A stretch of 64,000 bases of DNA, from assembly GCF_001500125.1 (NCBI RefSeq), contig NZ_LQIV01000034.1, forward strand, positions 248,001 to 312,000, given 5' to 3'. The stretch comes from Mycobacterium sp. IS-1742. GTDB taxonomy: Bacteria; Actinomycetota; Actinomycetes; Mycobacteriales; Mycobacteriaceae. Both the position numbers and the translations under genes were made by a program. The notes below the pieces were generated by a model. The model was given only the letters and a program-made list of their open reading frames with translations. It searched no databases and was not told where the DNA came from. Within the stretch, counting starts at the first letter, position 1, and every line of letters starts with the position of its first letter. Of this stretch, positions 62,052 through 64,000 are shown one piece after another.

Positions 62052-62707
62052 CGGGAGAGCCCGTGACGGTGTTCCTCGTCGACGATCACGAGGTGGTGCG
62101 TCGCGGCCTGATCGACGTGCTCAGCGCCGAACCGGACCTCGAGGTGATCGGTGAGGCCGGCTCGGTCTCGGAGGCATTGGCACGCATCCCGGCGCTGCGG
62201 CCCCAGGTCGCCGTACTCGACGTCCGGCTGCCCGACGGCAACGGCATCGAGCTGTGCCGCGACCTGCTGTCGCGGTTGCCGGATCTGCGCTGTCTGATGT
62301 TGACCTCGTTCACCTCCGACGAGGCGATGGTGGACGCCATCCTCGCCGGCGCCAGCGGTTACGTCGTCAAGGACATCAGGGGCATGGAACTCGCCAAGGC
62401 GATCAAGGAGGTCGGCGCGGGCCGGTCCCTGCTCGACAACCGCGCCGCCGCCGCGCTGATGGTCAAACTGCGTGGGGCCGCCGAACACTCCGATCCGCTG
62501 TCCGCGCTCAGCGACCAGGAGCGGGTCCTGCTCGGGCTGCTCGGCGAGGGCCTGACCAACAAGCAGATCGCCGCCCGGATGTTCCTGTCGGAGAAGACCG
62601 TGAAGAACTACGTGTCGCGGCTGCTCGCCAAGCTCGGCGTGGAACGCCGCACCCAGGCCGCGGTGTTCGTGTCGAGACTCGACCGCACGCACGGCCACAC
62701 CGGCTGA
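62048..62707 (+). CDS. devR: Dormancy response regulator DevR/DosR
   Basis: This regulator of about 219 residues is very close to M. tuberculosis DevR: VFLVDDHEVVRRGL, LDVRLPDGNGIELCRDLLSR with phospho-acceptor Asp 58 (Asp 54 in M. tuberculosis), DNRAAAALMVKLRGAAE and the LuxR-type helix LSEKTVKNYVSRLLAKLG with the DNA-contact Lys and Asn. Start is GTG 62048, coupled to the previous stop, or GTG 62063, which fits the M. tuberculosis N terminus. No devS follows. Confidence 0.93.
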   Translation: MTGEPVTVFLVDDHEVVRRGLIDVLSAEPDLEVIGEAGSVSEALARIPALRPQVAVLDVRLPDGNGIELCRDLLSRLPDLRCLMLTSFTSDEAMVDAILAGASGYVVKDIRGMELAKAIKEVGAGRSLLDNRAAAALMVKLRGAAEHSDPLSALSDQERVLLGLLGEGLTNKQIAARMFLSEKTVKNYVSRLLAKLGVERRTQAAVFVSRLDRTHGHTG

Positions 62708-62716
62708 ACCGCCGGC

Positions 62717-63721
62717 TCACTCGAAGGGTGAACCGTCCAGCCACGTGACGACGTCGCCAAGCGGTCGGCGGGGGGTCGACGGCAGGGGATCGGCGTTGAC
62801 CGGCGCCCAGCCGGCCCGGAAGAGCAGCTGGGGGAAGGCGCCGTCGCCGAAGACCTCGGTCCGCACGGCGGCGCGCGTGGCGGGGATCTCGAGCGGCTCG
62901 GTGACCGGGCACGTCGCCAGCCCGAGTGCCGTGGCGGTGAGCAGCACCAGGCTGGTCGCTTCGCCGGCGCGCAGCCGTGCCAGCTCGTCGTCGGTGGCGG
63001 TGCCGAGGGCGAGCAGCACGGCGTTGTCGTCGGCCGGACCGGCGTCTGCCGGCTGATCGAGTGCGGCGCCGACGAACAACCGCCCGGGGACGCGTGCCTC
63101 GGGAACCGACACGGGGATGCTGCGGGCGGGCACACCGGCGGTGGACGCGTGCCGTCCACTCCACAGCGACAGCTCGTCGCGGTAGTCCGGATCCGAGACG
63201 TGCTCCCAGACGGCCTGCGCCACGACGGCCCGGAAGTCGGTGGTGGGCTCCACCCGGCGCATGGACACCCCCGCTCGTGCGGCGCGGGCGCCCATCAGGG
63301 CGATGTCACCGACGGCGACCGGCCAGGCGCTGAAATGCCTGCGGTCGGTCCGCCGCCGCGGAATCGCCGCCGCAAGCGCGATGTCGACCTCGCTCGGGGC
63401 CTGGCGGTGCATCTCGATCGCAGCCAGGTGAAGGGGCTGCGCGGGATTGGGGAACCGGTGGACCACCGAACGCCAGCCCAGTGCGGACAGAGCGGTCACG
63501 CAGTGGTTCAGCGCGGCGCCGCAGCTGATCAGGAGCTCGCGGCCGTCGGGATCGGTGTGTGACAGGTGCGGAGGCTGCTCCGCGTACAGGTGCACGCTGT
63601 TGTCTCCGACGCGCCAGCGCCACGGCTGCGAATTGTGGATGGAGGGTGCGCGAACCGCCAGCGAGAGAGCGACGTGCACGGTGTCCTTATCCGGGCCCGG
63701 TGCGGTGGTGCCGACGGTCAT
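62717..63721 (-). CDS. Acg-family nitroreductase-like protein (second copy)
   Basis: This 334-residue paralogue has LSLAVRAPSIHNSQPWRWRVGD at the start, shown in part, and LLTATALGLATCPVTEPLE near the end. It differs widely from the copy at 61071, so the duplication is old. ATG 63721 has GGAGGAGG in front; the frame is open to 63994, but that part overlaps the next gene. A DosR-type box lies 75 bases upstream. It is convergent with devR. Confidence 0.9.
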   Translation of the reverse strand: MTVGTTAPGPDKDTVHVALSLAVRAPSIHNSQPWRWRVGDNSVHLYAEQPPHLSHTDPDGRELLISCGAALNHCVTALSALGWRSVVHRFPNPAQPLHLAAIEMHRQAPSEVDIALAAAIPRRRTDRRHFSAWPVAVGDIALMGARAARAGVSMRRVEPTTDFRAVVAQAVWEHVSDPDYRDELSLWSGRHASTAGVPARSIPVSVPEARVPGRLFVGAALDQPADAGPADDNAVLLALGTATDDELARLRAGEATSLVLLTATALGLATCPVTEPLEIPATRAAVRTEVFGDGAFPQLLFRAGWAPVNADPLPSTPRRPLGDVVTWLDGSPFE

Positions 63722-63795
63722 GGCGCGCCTCCTCCGATAAGTCAAAGTTCCTGAGCGGGAACACTTCCGACTACATCGCGTGGCCGCCGAACGGG

Positions 63796-63815
63796 ATAGG
63801 GACCATCGGCCCGAA
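63796..63815. promoter_or_regulatory. DosR/DevR box before the second nitroreductase
   Basis: The 20 bases ATAGGGACCATCGGCCCGAA match the DosR consensus at 15 positions, with the GGGAC and CCC-S-AA ends intact. The box lies 74 bases before the ATG at 63721. Confidence 0.65.
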
Positions 63816-63839
63816 TGCGACGGCGAATGGCCCCGGGGT

Positions 63840-64000
63840 TCAGGACGCGGGTTCATCCTCGGCGAGGGTGAAGTAGTTCTCTTCTTCCTGCACGAAGTGC
63901 AGCCGCAGCAGCGTGTACAAACCGTAGAGACACGCCAGCAGGTCGTCGACCTGGTCGGGCTGGATGGCGCCGGCCGATCGGGCGAGGCCGACATGTGCGC
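63840..64000 (-). CDS. Hemerythrin-like protein, C-terminal end (partial)
   Basis: The last 53 codons of a gene that runs off the window are visible on the minus strand, with a TGA at 63840-63842. The translation has CLYGLYTLLRLHFVQEEENYF then TLAEDEPAS (first part one helix), which matches the last helix of hemerythrin HHE domains: an HFxxEE motif whose His and Glu bind the diiron site. No start is visible since it lies outside. The place beside DosR-type genes suggests an oxygen or NO role, but that is inference. Confidence 0.65.
   Translation of the reverse strand, partial: AHVGLARSAGAIQPDQVDDLLACLYGLYTLLRLHFVQEEENYFTLAEDEPAS

Noticed and set aside
63722..63994. N-terminal extension of the second nitroreductase to 63994
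   Set aside because: The added residues are unlike the family and overlap the hemerythrin-like gene in another frame; ATG 63721 has GGAGGAGG in front.

Overview
This window is a GC-rich actinobacterial chromosome segment, almost certainly from a Mycobacterium of the fast-growing Mycolicibacterium type. The gene order follows the M. tuberculosis Rv0693 to Rv0753c backbone: the end of the mycofactocin cluster, then the S10 operon, atsA and its activator, the spc operon, sppA, SAM methyltransferases, secY-adk-map-sigL-rslA, and finally mmsB-fadE9-mmsA. Several accessory blocks are spliced in. I saw no tRNA, rRNA, CRISPR array or insertion sequence.

Region by region. At 1-5268 lies the 3' end of mftC, then mftD, mftE, mftF and mftG (mycofactocin synthesis and its oxidoreductase). 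At 5255-12584 is an accessory stretch: a hydantoin racemase-like protein, a 14-helix drug exporter with a divergent TetR regulator and a double operator, two tandem paralogous cytochromes P450 with a shared upstream element, and a lipoprotein esterase. At 12585-27527 are the S10 and spc ribosomal operons (21 ribosomal proteins), each with a recognisable sigma-A type promoter and an intrinsic terminator. Between them sit a TetR/DUF2306 pair, an arylsulfatase and the formylglycine-generating enzyme that would activate it. At 27616-35388 are a secreted DUF732 protein, a 13E12-type HNH protein, an F420-type oxidoreductase, SppA and three paralogous methyltransferases, one truncated at its N terminus. 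At 35653-39619 are secY, adk, map, sigL and rslA. At 39645-44453 are MarR regulators with an NmrA-like protein, a GAF histidine kinase with its LuxR-type response regulator, and a HAD-like protein.

At 44508-47730 a TetR gene is followed by a type III polyketide synthase, an isoprenylcysteine methyltransferase-like protein and an FAD oxidoreductase, resembling the phenolic-lipid operon srsABC. A SigL-like promoter precedes it, with the same 16-base spacer as the promoter of sigL itself in this window. At 47738-51317 is the valine-degradation operon mmsA-fadE9-mmsB with a perfect palindrome over its predicted -10 box.

At 51422-57941 six minus-strand genes run head to tail: a receiver domain fused to a thioredoxin reductase-like flavoprotein lacking CXXC, a cyclic-nucleotide-domain histidine kinase, two F420-type oxidoreductases, rmlB and rmlC. 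The last part (58012-64000) looks like a DosR/DevR dormancy module: a tandem universal stress protein, an Rv2004c-like kinase, two Acg-type nitroreductases, devR itself and the C terminus of a hemerythrin-like protein. DosR-box-like sequences lie in front of the divergent kinase/nitroreductase pair and in front of the second nitroreductase.
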